DNA of 64,000 bases from Microbacterium testaceum (lineage in GTDB: Bacteria; Actinomycetota; Actinomycetes; Actinomycetales; Microbacteriaceae): NCBI RefSeq assembly GCF_006539145.1, contig NZ_BJML01000001.1:434001-498000 (forward strand), written 5' to 3'. The first letter of the stretch is position 1; every line of letters begins with the position of its first letter. Positions 33,701-41,715 of the stretch are shown here, piece by piece. The notes beneath the pieces are model-generated. The model saw nothing but the letters and a program-made list of their open reading frames with translations, had not been told where the DNA came from and did not search any database. A program made the translations under genes and the position numbers.

Positions 33701-34456
33701 TCAGACCTGGTCGGGGCTGGGTGCGTCGATCGCGGCGCGCTGCGGACCGCCGACCTTGAGGGCCGCGAGACGGGCCTCGACCTCGGTGAGCTCTCCAACG
33801 TCTTCGAGGGCGTTGAACTGCGCATCGATGCTCGAGGCCGCGAGCTCCTGCTTGCCGGCGGCGAGGGCCTCCTGGCGGCGGATCTTGTCTTCGAAGCGGC
33901 CGAGCTCGCTCGTCGGGTCGAGCACGTCGATCGACTTGACGGCGTCGTGCACCTTGTTCTGCGCCTCGGCGACCTTGGCGCGAGCGGTGAGCTCGTTGCG
34001 CTTGGCCTTGAGCTGCTCCAGCTTGGTCTTCATGCCGTTCAGGCCGTCTTTGAGCTTGTCGACGACCTCGGTCTGCGCGGCGATGGTGGGAGCGGCGGCC
34101 TTGGCTTCTCCCTCGGCGGTGATCTGACGCTGGAGGGCGATCTTGGCGAGGTTGTCGAACTTGTCGGCTTCGCTCAGGTTGCCGCCGGCGCGCAGTTCGT
34201 CGCCCTTGCGGCTGGCGGCGAGGGCCTTGTTGCCCCACTCGGCCGCCGCCTGGACGTCTTCCTGGTGGTCGCGCTCGAGCAGACGGAGGTTTCCGATCGT
34301 CTCGGCGATGGCCGACTCGGCATCGGCGATCGAGTTCGAGTAGTCGCGGACGAGCTGGTCGAGCATCTTCTGCGGGTCCTCGGCCTGGTCGAGGAGCGCG
34401 TTGACGTTCGCGCGGACGAGGGTCTGGATGCGACCGAAGATGGACTGCTTGGCCAT
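33701..34456 (-). CDS. pspA: PspA/IM30-family membrane stress protein
   Basis: Peripheral membrane protein of the ESCRT-III-like PspA/Vipp1 family, which stabilises stressed membranes. The 251-residue product begins SIFGRIQTLVRANVNALLDQ (amphipathic helix 0 and DPQKMLDQLVRDY) followed by long coiled-coil helices rich in Ala/Glu/Lys and an acidic C-terminus. ATG 34456 is chosen over upstream codons because it gives the normal PspA N-terminus and follows an AAGGAA site. A -10-like TAGAAT lies on the minus strand at 34503-34508. Confidence 0.94.
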   Translation of the reverse strand: MAKQSIFGRIQTLVRANVNALLDQAEDPQKMLDQLVRDYSNSIADAESAIAETIGNLRLLERDHQEDVQAAAEWGNKALAASRKGDELRAGGNLSEADKFDNLAKIALQRQITAEGEAKAAAPTIAAQTEVVDKLKDGLNGMKTKLEQLKAKRNELTARAKVAEAQNKVHDAVKSIDVLDPTSELGRFEDKIRRQEALAAGKQELAASSIDAQFNALEDVGELTEVEARLAALKVGGPQRAAIDAPSPDQV

Positions 34457-34549
34457 GCGGGGTGTTCCTTCCTGAGGGCGACGGTGTCGAGTCTGGTGGC
34501 GGATTCTACGAATTGTCTGTGATGGCACGGCGAGGCCGCGAGGGGTGGA

Positions 34550-36571
34550 CTAGCGGCGCGACCCCCGTCCACCGCCGGCGCGGCTGCGACCGCCACCCGA
34601 AAAGCCGCCGCCGCCCCCGCTGCGCGAGCGGCCGCCGCCGGAGAACCCGCCGCCGAACCCGCCGCCGCGCGAGCGCCCACCGCCGAGGATGGCGTTCACG
34701 GCGATGCCGCCGAGGATCGCGCCCATCATGTCGCCGCCGCCCCCGCCGGCTCCGCCGCCGAAGGCCCCGACGTCGCTCTGCGCGGCGGAGTCGGCGTCTG
34801 CCGCGAGCTGAGCCGCGCGCTGGGCGGCGGCGAGGGCTGCGGCGGGGTCGGCGGTACGCAGCTGCTCGGCCTGTACGAGGGCCGCGCCCGCCTCGGCGAG
34901 ACGCGTGCGTGCCGTCGCTCCGACGGCTCCCCTGCGTGCGGAGATGAAATCCTCGGTCGCGCGCACTTGTGCGCGCGCCTGGACCAGCGTCGTGTCGAGC
35001 TGGCTTTCGGCGCGGCGACGATGCTCGGCCGCGTCGCGGGCCTCGTCGAGCACCGCGTCGATCGTGGCGTTCGCCTGCTGCAGCGTCTGGACCGCCCGCA
35101 TCGGGTTGGGACGCGGGGTCGAGAGCGCGCCGCGCGCGTCGTCGAGCTGCGACCGGGCGGAGGCCGCCGCGGCCGCGATGCGTCCCTCGGGATCGGGCAA
35201 TCGAGAAGCCGCGGCGAGGTCGCCCTCGATCTCTGCGACGAGAGCCGAGGCGCGCTGCTGTGCCTCGGCCAGGGCCGATTCCAGTGCACTCACCGCTCGC
35301 TCGAGGGTGTCGGCCTGGGCCACGCCCGCCTGGGCGGCACGGATCGCGACCGCCGCTTCTCCGGTGCGCCCCGCGGCGAGAGCCGCCTCGGCGGCCGCCT
35401 CTTGGGTGCTCGCCAGCTCGAGGCGGGCTCGGGCCTGGGCCGGGTTGTCGGCGACGGTGGAGAGTGCGTCGTCGCTGAAGCGCCCGGTCAGGCGCGCGAG
35501 CCCGGCCTCCGCCGCGCTGAGGGCCTCGGCGATCGTCGCGTGCTGCCGGCGGGTCGCGGCGAGGGCTCCCGGCGCATCGGCCTCGAGGGCGCGCAACTCG
35601 TCGAAGGCGGCGGCCTTGGCATCCAGAGCCTCGTCGGCGTCGGCGCACAGCCGCAGGATCTCCATGTAGTCCGCGCGCTGCTGCTCGGGGGTCTCGGGAG
35701 TGCCGTCGTCGAGTTGCTGCTGGATCGAGAACGCGCGGTCGAGGTCGGCCTGGGCCTGGGCGAGCGCTTCGCCGAAGGGCGCCGCTGCCTCGTCACCGAA
35801 CTGCGCGCGGGCGAAACCGAGCTCCTGCTCGCTCGTCTTGACGGCGTCGTCCGTGGCCACGAGAGAGGAACCGGCGCGACGGGAGAGGTCGTCGATGCTC
35901 TCCGACGGGGTATCGCCCGCTCCGGACGTCGCCGCGCGCCGACGCCGACGCACGGCCAGCCAGACGAGGGCGGCGGCGATCGCGAGCAGCAGGATGCCCA
36001 CGATCACGATGGGCACGAGGGGCGGACCGCTCTGCGTGGCGGGAGTCGGGGGAGGGTTCGGCATGTTGCCGCCCGCCTTGGCATGCGCGGTGCGCAGGCC
36101 GTCGGCCGCGGCGACCGCCGCGCCCGCGTCGTCGCCCGCCGTGAGCGCCGGTTGCACCCGGTCCTGCTCGATCGAGCTGAGCTGGGCCGCCGAGATGCCG
36201 CCCGCATCGACGTCGCCCGAGAGGTAGTACTCGAAGCTGTCGCCTTCGATGGCCACCGCCAGCAGGTATTGGTTGGGCCCGAGCCGATTGCGGTTGGCGG
36301 TCTCGTTCGCCCAGTCGTCGGCGCCGGTGGGCTCTTCGAAGCCGTCGACGTAGACGACCCACAGATCCAGTCCCGTCTGCTCCGACAGCGTCACCAGGCG
36401 CCTCTGGACATCGGCCTCTTGCGCGTCTGTCAGCACGTTCGCCTGGTCGAGGACATAGCTCGAGCCGAGGGTGGGCGGGGGGATCGCCGCAGCGCTGAGG
36501 GGGGCGACCAGGACTCCGACGAACGCGAGCACCAGCACCGCGATCGTGTGCAGCACGGTCGGCTTTCGCAT
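34550..36571 (-). CDS. TPM-domain membrane protein with coiled coil and Gly/Ser/Arg-rich tail
   Basis: 673-residue membrane protein. A signal peptide (TIAVLVLAFVGVLVAPLSAA) leads to a TPM_phosphatase-type domain at ~35-165 (YVLDQANVLTDAQEADVQRR, GLDLWVVYVDGF), then a membrane helix near 190 (PIVIVGILLLAIAAALVWLA), about 400 residues of Ala/Glu-rich coiled coil, and a tail of GGG, GGGRSR and GGGFSGG repeats. TPM proteins are linked to photosystem repair in plants; bacterial roles are less clear. pspA lies downstream on the same strand, suggesting a membrane-maintenance unit. ATG 36571 has an AAGGGGA site. Confidence 0.9.
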   Translation of the reverse strand: MRKPTVLHTIAVLVLAFVGVLVAPLSAAAIPPPTLGSSYVLDQANVLTDAQEADVQRRLVTLSEQTGLDLWVVYVDGFEEPTGADDWANETANRNRLGPNQYLLAVAIEGDSFEYYLSGDVDAGGISAAQLSSIEQDRVQPALTAGDDAGAAVAAADGLRTAHAKAGGNMPNPPPTPATQSGPPLVPIVIVGILLLAIAAALVWLAVRRRRRAATSGAGDTPSESIDDLSRRAGSSLVATDDAVKTSEQELGFARAQFGDEAAAPFGEALAQAQADLDRAFSIQQQLDDGTPETPEQQRADYMEILRLCADADEALDAKAAAFDELRALEADAPGALAATRRQHATIAEALSAAEAGLARLTGRFSDDALSTVADNPAQARARLELASTQEAAAEAALAAGRTGEAAVAIRAAQAGVAQADTLERAVSALESALAEAQQRASALVAEIEGDLAAASRLPDPEGRIAAAAASARSQLDDARGALSTPRPNPMRAVQTLQQANATIDAVLDEARDAAEHRRRAESQLDTTLVQARAQVRATEDFISARRGAVGATARTRLAEAGAALVQAEQLRTADPAAALAAAQRAAQLAADADSAAQSDVGAFGGGAGGGGGDMMGAILGGIAVNAILGGGRSRGGGFGGGFSGGGRSRSGGGGGFSGGGRSRAGGGRGSRR

Positions 36572-36695
36572 GCAGTCCCCTTCGGTTGCCGGATGCCTCC
36601 ACCCTATAAACGACCGCCGACACCGGGGGAGGAGCGGCGCGTCCGCTGTGAGCGCACGCGAGCGCCGCCTAGGCTCGGACGCTCGGAGGTACACC

Positions 36696-37529
36696 ATGGA
36701 CGACCGCTACGGAACGGACGTGCTCGCCCGCGGGTGGCGCGAGGCCGGACGCATCGTGCCCGCCGAGGTCGCGGCATCCGCTGATCTCGTCGTCGAGATC
36801 GCGGGCGACGGCTTCGTCGGTGCGGTGACCCGCATCGACGGCATGAACGTCGAGCTGGAGGACCGCTTCGGCAGACGTCGCCTGTTCCCGCTCGGCGGAG
36901 GATTCCTCGTCGACGGCAAGCCCGTGGTGCTGAAAGCCCCCGCCGCCGCAGCGAAGGGGCGCACCCGCACGGCATCCGGGTCGTTCGCCGTCGCCGACCA
37001 GCGCGCCCGCACGGCCCGCGCCAGCCGCATCTTCGTCGAGGGAAAGCACGATGCCGAACTCGTCGAGAAGGTCTGGGGCGCCGACCTGCGCGCCGAGGGA
37101 GTCGTGGTCGAGTTCCTCGAGGGGGTCGACCTCCTCGAGCAGGCGCTGGATGCCGAGCCCCCCACCGCCGAGCGCCGATACGGGGTGCTCGTGGACCATC
37201 TCGTGCCGAACTCCAAGGAGTCGCGCATCGCCGAGAAGATCGCGCGTGGCCGTCATGGCGCGCACGTGCGCATCGTCGGCCACCCCTTCGTCGACGTGTG
37301 GCAGTGCGTCACCCCCCGCGCTCTGGGGATCACCGCGTGGCCCGAGGTGCCGCGCGGCATCGAATGGAAGGTCGGCGTCTGCCGGGCGCTCGGCTGGCCC
37401 GCCGATGAGCAGGCCGATACCGCCCGCGCCTGGCAGCACATCCTGTCGAAGGTCACCACGTTCCGCGACCTCGAGCCGGCCCTGCTCGGCCGCGTCGAGG
37501 AACTCATCGATTTCGTGACCGTCCCGTGA
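36696..37529 (+). CDS. DUF3097 family protein
   Basis: 277-residue protein of a conserved actinobacterial family without assigned function. The N-terminal ~75 residues resemble a small beta-barrel (DLVVEIAGDGFVGAVTRIDG), and residues ~110-190 carry RIFVEGKHDAELVEKVWG and GVLVDHLVPNSKESRIAEKI, which recall the TOPRIM/OLD-type acidic motif (E-G-K-x-D). That hints at a nucleotidyl-transfer fold but is unproven. ATG 36696 follows GGAGG; a TAGGCT -10 lies at 36670. Its stop overlaps the trmB start. Confidence 0.9.
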   Translation: MDDRYGTDVLARGWREAGRIVPAEVAASADLVVEIAGDGFVGAVTRIDGMNVELEDRFGRRRLFPLGGGFLVDGKPVVLKAPAAAAKGRTRTASGSFAVADQRARTARASRIFVEGKHDAELVEKVWGADLRAEGVVVEFLEGVDLLEQALDAEPPTAERRYGVLVDHLVPNSKESRIAEKIARGRHGAHVRIVGHPFVDVWQCVTPRALGITAWPEVPRGIEWKVGVCRALGWPADEQADTARAWQHILSKVTTFRDLEPALLGRVEELIDFVTVP

Positions 37530-38311
37530 GCGGCCGCAAGGTGCCCGTGCGGCACACGCCCGAGGGGCAGCCGAATAACCTGGATGCCATGGACTCCACC
37601 CCCGTCTTCCGTGACAAGCCGGTGTCCTTCGTCCGCCGCAGCGGCCGCATGTCCGAGGCGCAGGACCGCGCGTGGGCCGAGCTCTCGCCGTTCTATCTGC
37701 TCCCTGTCGAGCGCGCCGCAGCCACGACCAGCGTGAAGGCGGGTACCGCGATCGACCCGGCCGAGGTCTACGGACGCACGGCCCGCCTCGTGGTCGAGAT
37801 CGGCTCCGGTCAGGGCCACCAGATCGTCTCTGCCGCAGCGGCCGACTCCGACAGCGACTTCCTCGCCGTCGAGGTGTTCACCGCCGGTCTCGCCCGCACC
37901 ATGCTCGACGCCGACCGCGAGGGCGTGAAGAACCTGCGCCTGGTCGAGGCCAACGCCCCCGAGGCTCTCGAGCACCTGCTCCCGCCGGCATCCGTCGACG
38001 AGCTCTGGGTCTTCTTCCCCGATCCCTGGCACAAGAACAAGCACACCAAGCGTCGCCTCGTCGCCCCCGACTTCGCGCGTATCGCCGCCCAGGCCCTGCG
38101 TCCCGGGGGCACCCTGCGCCTCGCGACGGACTGGCAGGACTACGCCGATCAGATGCGCGACGTTCTCGACGCAGCGCCCGGCTTCGAGCGCGCGTTCGCG
38201 GGGGAGTGGGCAGAGCGCTTCGACGGCCGCGTGCTCACCGCCTTCGAGCGCAAGGGGCTGCGCGTCGGCCGCGACATCCGCGACCTGAGCTACACGCGGG
38301 TCTCGCCGTGA
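37526..38311 (+). CDS. trmB: tRNA (guanine-N7-)-methyltransferase
   Basis: SAM-dependent enzyme forming m7G46 in tRNA. Recognised by VVEIGSGQGHQIVSAAAA (SAM-binding glycine loop), FLAVEVFTAGLART, and the hallmark VDELWVFFPDPWHKNKHTKR RLV region near residue 155. The 261-residue form starts at GTG 37526, overlapping the DUF3097 stop; ATG 37592 would trim 22 residues and is equally possible. Followed by a CPBP protease gene with a GTGA overlap. Confidence 0.95.
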   Translation: MSGRKVPVRHTPEGQPNNLDAMDSTPVFRDKPVSFVRRSGRMSEAQDRAWAELSPFYLLPVERAAATTSVKAGTAIDPAEVYGRTARLVVEIGSGQGHQIVSAAAADSDSDFLAVEVFTAGLARTMLDADREGVKNLRLVEANAPEALEHLLPPASVDELWVFFPDPWHKNKHTKRRLVAPDFARIAAQALRPGGTLRLATDWQDYADQMRDVLDAAPGFERAFAGEWAERFDGRVLTAFERKGLRVGRDIRDLSYTRVSP

Positions 38312-39168
38312 CCGCGCACACCGCGGTGCCGGTCCGCGAGCGTTCCACCTGGACGCCCAAGCTCGTCCCGGCGCTGTTGGTGTGCCTCGCTGCGCCGGCG
38401 CTGTTCGTCGTCCAGGTCGTCTGGCTCGGGTGGGTTCTGCTCGCCCTCGCCGTGGCATCCGGGATTCTCGTCGATCGTCGCCTGGGCGTTCCCGTCTCGC
38501 GCGGCGGGGAACCGAGCATCGCCCGCGACGTCTCGCTCGTCGCGATCGGCCAGTTCATCGTCAGCCTGATTCCTCTGCACGCCGAGCTCGACAACGCCGC
38601 CTTCGTGCGCTTCACGCTCGCTCTCGGCGGCGCGGTCGTGGTGCCGTACGTGATCTCGCGCTTCGTCTACCGCGACAACGCGATCCGTTTCCCCTGGCGC
38701 GGCGGCGGGCGATGGACCTGGTGGCAGTGGGCGTGGCTCGGCGGAGTCATCGTGCTCGGCTACCTCATCCTGCCGTTCTACTTCATCACCTCGGGGGTGT
38801 ATCGCAACTGGCCTGAGGTCGTCACCCCCGAGCTCATCGCACGCCTGTTCGTGGGCGTCGGCGCCGTCGGCATCTGGGACGAGCTCTTCTTCATCTGCAC
38901 GGTCTTCGTGCTGCTGCGTCGGCATTTCCCCGACCTCACCGCCAACCTGTTGCAGGCGGTCGTGTTCGTGTCGTTCCTCTGGGAACTCGGATATCAGGCG
39001 TGGGGGCCGCTGCTGACGATCCCCTTCGCGATCGTGCAGGGCTTCCTCTTCCTGAAGACGCGCTCGCTCTGGTACGTCGTGACGGTGCATCTGCTCTTCG
39101 ACGCCGTGGTCTTCGGCGTCCTCGTCCACGCCCACAATCCCGGGTCGGCATCCATCTTCCTGATCTGA
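38308..39168 (+). CDS. CPBP-family intramembrane metalloprotease-like protein
   Basis: 286-residue membrane protein with seven or eight hydrophobic segments. The CPBP/Abi signature region GIWDELFFICTVFVLLRRHF shows Glu at the first catalytic position preceded by Asp rather than the usual Glu-Glu pair; later LLTIPFAIVQGFLFLKT and VVTVHLLFDAVVFG supply the other conserved His and Asp/Asn positions. Protease activity is therefore plausible but not certain. GTG 38308 overlaps the trmB stop. Confidence 0.82.
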   Translation: MTAHTAVPVRERSTWTPKLVPALLVCLAAPALFVVQVVWLGWVLLALAVASGILVDRRLGVPVSRGGEPSIARDVSLVAIGQFIVSLIPLHAELDNAAFVRFTLALGGAVVVPYVISRFVYRDNAIRFPWRGGGRWTWWQWAWLGGVIVLGYLILPFYFITSGVYRNWPEVVTPELIARLFVGVGAVGIWDELFFICTVFVLLRRHFPDLTANLLQAVVFVSFLWELGYQAWGPLLTIPFAIVQGFLFLKTRSLWYVVTVHLLFDAVVFGVLVHAHNPGSASIFLI

Positions 39169-39187
39169 CCCCGGACGCCGGCCCCCC

Positions 39188-39267
39188 GGCTCCCCGCTCC
39201 GCCCCACGCAAACCCCTCCGGCTCTCCACCCCGCGCAAACCCTCCGGCGCTCCGCCCCACGCCCCGG
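39188..39267. repeat. Degenerate ~26-nt direct repeat
   Basis: Two and a half tandem units built on GGCTCTCCACCCCGCGCAAA-CCCTCC, with diverged copies starting near 39188, 39220 and 39246. They follow the CPBP stop codon by about 20 nt; possibly a slipped duplication. Confidence 0.55.
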
Positions 39268-39278
39268 TACCCGACCCG

Positions 39279-39351
39279 CACGCATAAACGCGATCGGCGC
39301 GCATAAACGCGAGCAGCGCGTGTTTCTGCGCGCGGAAAGCGTTTATGCGTG
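39279..39351. repeat. GCATAAACGC direct and inverted repeats
   Basis: CACGCATAAACGC at 39279-39291, a second GCATAAACGC at 39301-39310, and the perfect inverse GCGTTTATGCGTG at 39339-39351, with an imperfect fourth element (GTGTTTCTGCGCGC) between. The outer pair forms a 13-bp inverted repeat with a 47-nt loop. This could be a transcription end for the CPBP gene or a protein-binding cluster. Confidence 0.65.
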
Positions 39352-39402
39352 GCTCGAGCGAGGGGATGCCGCGGTGCCCGGGTCCTGCCCAGGTCGGGTC
39401 AC

Positions 39403-39408
39403 TATCCT
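39403..39408 (+). promoter_or_regulatory. Probable -10 box for sugE
   Basis: TATCCT at 39403-39408 would place the transcription start near 39415, about 18 nt before the riboswitch. No good -35 box is visible. Confidence 0.4.
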
Positions 39409-39432
39409 GGGGACCGGACGCCCTCCGCGTCC

Positions 39433-39473
39433 CCGGACGAGGGATCAGTACCCGGACTGCGACAAGACTGGCC
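39433..39473 (+). ncRNA. Guanidine-III riboswitch (ykkC-III)
   Basis: The 41-nt segment carries all hallmark pieces of the guanidine-III class in order: CCGGACGAGG, a 7-nt variable arm, TACCCGG, a short loop, then ACAAGAC and the closing arm. CCGG pairs with CCGG for P1, and the arm GATCAGT can pair with ACTGGCC (one wobble, one A-C mismatch) for the pseudoknotted P2. The AAGGAG ribosome site of sugE follows directly at 39474-39479, so ligand binding should control translation start. The class was identified by eye from its known consensus. Confidence 0.9.
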
Positions 39474-39486
39474 AAGGAGCACTGCC

Positions 39487-39810
39487 ATGTCGTGGATCGT
39501 CCTCATCCTGTCCGGAATCCTCGAGGCCGTCTGGGCCACCGCCCTCGGTCGTACCGAGGGTTTCACCAAGCTCTGGCCGAGCGTGATCTTCGGCGTCGCG
39601 CTCGTGGCGTCCATGGGCGGCCTCGCCTTCGCGATGCGCGAGATCCCCACGGGTACCGCCTACGCGGTGTGGGTCGGGATCGGCGCAGCGCTGACGATCG
39701 TGGTCGCGATGGTCAGCGGGACCGAGACCGTCTCGGTGGTCAAGGTGCTGCTCGTGCTGGGCCTGGTGGGATGCGTGGTCGGTCTGAAGCTCGTGGGCGA
39801 CAGTCACTGA
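39487..39810 (+). CDS. sugE: SMR-family guanidinium exporter, SugE/Gdx type
   Basis: 107-residue, four-helix small multidrug resistance protein. Glu13 in the first helix (LILSGILEAVWATALG) is the essential coupling residue, and GTAYAVWVGIGA in the third helix is the Gdx-type signature. Gdx proteins export guanidinium ions in exchange for protons. The guanidine-III riboswitch immediately upstream makes guanidinium the expected substrate. AAGGAG lies 7 nt before ATG 39487. Confidence 0.95.
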   Translation: MSWIVLILSGILEAVWATALGRTEGFTKLWPSVIFGVALVASMGGLAFAMREIPTGTAYAVWVGIGAALTIVVAMVSGTETVSVVKVLLVLGLVGCVVGLKLVGDSH

Positions 39811-39939
39811 CCAGGTCATTTTCCGAAAGTCAACCGGATGGAACGCACGGTTTCATCCGGTACCATCCTCTCCAACTGCACTTGTCCGGGCCAGACACCG
39901 TCGTCACTCGCCCACATCTTCCCCTGTGAAAGGTTCCGA

Positions 39940-41253
39940 GTGAGCGCACCGCCGAGCGAGCTTGTCTCCCCGACGCGTCCGTCGCGCGTCATCGCACGAC
40001 CGAGTCGTCTCGACCGTCTGCGCGATTCGCGCCTCGGTCGCTCCTTGCGCCAGTACGGTCACGACGTCCTTCGCAAGCCCGAGGGCATCGTCCCGATCGA
40101 GCGCGGCGCGTTCACCAAGGTCCTGATCCTGTGGGCCATCGCCCGCGTGGTCAACTTCGGCATGCTGTGGGGCTTCTATTCGATCGCCAAGGCCGCCCGC
40201 TGGGGCTTCGGTCCCGACAGCGAGCGACTCGGTACGTTCTTCGACTACCTCACCGGGTGGGATGCCGACCGCTACGGTCAGATCGCCGCGCAGGGGTACC
40301 CGATGTCGCTGCCGATGAACGTGTCGGGCGACATCCTTCCCAACAACTGGGCCTTCCTCCCGGTGTTCCCCACCCTGGTCCGCGTGATCTCGGGCGCCAC
40401 CGGGCTCGGCTGGCAGCCGATCGCCGTGCTGCTGAGCCTCGGGGCCAGCCTGGGCGCCACCTGGCTGCTGTTCGTGCTGATGCGCACGGTCACCAAGCCG
40501 CAGCCGGCGTGGTGGGCCGTCGTCTTCTTCTCCTTCGCCCCGATGTCGTTCCTCTTCGTGATCGGCTACAGCGAGGGACTGTTCATGCTGTTGATGTTCG
40601 CGGGCATGCTGCTCGCGATCAAACGGCGGTACCTGTGGATCCTGCCGATCGGCCTCATCACGGCCTATACCCGTCCGGGTGTTCTGGCCCTGGGCCTGGC
40701 TCTCGGCATCGTGTTCCTCGTGCGCTTCTTCCGTCGCAAGGTCGATCCCTTCCCGATGCGCGAGTGGCTCTCTCTCATGGCATCCGGACTCGTCATCGCG
40801 GTGGCGGGTCTGTCGTGGAACCACATCGCGCAGTACGTCACGGGTACGCACAACGCCTACATCCGCACCGAACTCGGCTGGTGGCTCGACTACGTCGGCA
40901 ACGACGAGTTCACCCCCTTCACCCCGTGGTTCCGCCAGGCGGGTACGCACCTGGGCGTCGTCGGCATCATCCTCGTCCTCGCGCTGATCGTCGCCTTCGC
41001 GGCGCTGATGTGGTCGCGCCCCGTCCGCAAGCTCGGCCTGATGGTCGTGGCCTACGGATTCAGCTACGGCGTCTACATCTTCGCGGTGTTCCTCCCGCAG
41101 CAGAGCACGTTCCGCCTGCTCATGCCGATGGCACCCCTGCTCGGTGACGATCGGTGGTCGTCGACCCCGCGTCGGCGCACGGCGATCCTGATCGGATGCC
41201 TCGTGCTCCAGGCCGTCGCGATCCTGCTGCTGTGGACGCGCGGCAACCCGTGA
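39940..41253 (+). CDS. PIG-V-like polyprenol-dependent mannosyltransferase
   Basis: 437-residue integral membrane protein with about ten helices, similar to the GT-C superfamily PIG-V/mannosyltransferase group. The hallmark is an early extracytoplasmic loop with acidic residues, GWDADRYGQIAAQGYP, followed by NNWAFLPVFPTLVRVISGAT; these correspond to the WDxxWYxxIAxxGY and FFPLYP motifs. A basic cytoplasmic N-terminus precedes helix 1. GTG 39940 is chosen because GAAAGG lies 6 nt upstream; a longer reading from 39838 lacks such a site. Acceptor substrate (glycolipid or protein) unknown. Confidence 0.85.
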   Translation: MSAPPSELVSPTRPSRVIARPSRLDRLRDSRLGRSLRQYGHDVLRKPEGIVPIERGAFTKVLILWAIARVVNFGMLWGFYSIAKAARWGFGPDSERLGTFFDYLTGWDADRYGQIAAQGYPMSLPMNVSGDILPNNWAFLPVFPTLVRVISGATGLGWQPIAVLLSLGASLGATWLLFVLMRTVTKPQPAWWAVVFFSFAPMSFLFVIGYSEGLFMLLMFAGMLLAIKRRYLWILPIGLITAYTRPGVLALGLALGIVFLVRFFRRKVDPFPMREWLSLMASGLVIAVAGLSWNHIAQYVTGTHNAYIRTELGWWLDYVGNDEFTPFTPWFRQAGTHLGVVGIILVLALIVAFAALMWSRPVRKLGLMVVAYGFSYGVYIFAVFLPQQSTFRLLMPMAPLLGDDRWSSTPRRRTAILIGCLVLQAVAILLLWTRGNP

Positions 41254-41265
41254 TCCGGGAGTGAC

Positions 41266-41309
41266 ACGACGAGAGGGGCGACGCCGAACGGCGCCGCCCC
41301 TCTCGTCGT
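41266..41309. terminator. Bidirectional intrinsic-type terminator
   Basis: ACGACGAGAGGGGCG pairs perfectly with CGCCCCTCTCGTCGT, and the loop adds an inner CGCCG/CGGCG stem. It lies 12 nt after the mannosyltransferase stop and 7 nt before the end of the convergent minus-strand gene, so it can serve both. Confidence 0.85.
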
Positions 41310-41316
41310 TCCGGGG

Positions 41317-41601
41317 TCAGTCGGGCTCGCCGCCGGGTTCGACGGCGTCGACCACATCCTGCTCGGCGGCGTTGTCGGCATCCAGCTCCGCCGATCCGGC
41401 GGCGTCTTCCTCGGTGCGGTCGAGGGCGCCCGTCGAGGAGTCCGAGGCGCTGGCGGGCGCCGGCGCAGTCTCGGGCGGGAGGGGGATGGTGGGCTCCGCG
41501 GGCGTCGGTGCGGTCGGTTCGGCGGGGTTCGGGGCCATCGGCTCCGAGGGCGTGGGCCGCGAAGGGTCGGACGGGGTCTGGGGGAAGGTCGGCGTGCTCA
41601 T
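41317..41601 (-). CDS. Small Pro/Glu-rich hypothetical protein
   Basis: 94-residue low-complexity protein: the N-terminal half is Pro/Thr/Ser-rich with EPTAPTPAEPTIPLPPE repeats, the C-terminal half is acidic (DRTEEDAAGSAELDADNAAE). It is probably disordered and has no signal peptide. Support comes from codon pattern, the shared terminator directly after its stop, and the gap to the divergent histidine kinase gene. No function can be given. Confidence 0.6.
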   Translation of the reverse strand: MSTPTFPQTPSDPSRPTPSEPMAPNPAEPTAPTPAEPTIPLPPETAPAPASASDSSTGALDRTEEDAAGSAELDADNAAEQDVVDAVEPGGEPD

Positions 41602-41715
41602 GCCTCGACTCTCCGCGCCGCCCGCATCCTGTGCGAGCCCCTTCCCCAACCGGCCGCCTCGGTGTACCTGAGCGGGGTTAGGCTTTTGACGGGGCTTCGA
41701 CGACAAGGGGACGAT

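Noticed and set aside
39279..39351. Possible mini CRISPR array in the GCATAAACGC repeats
   Set aside because: Only three short elements in mixed orientation, irregular spacing, no cas genes.
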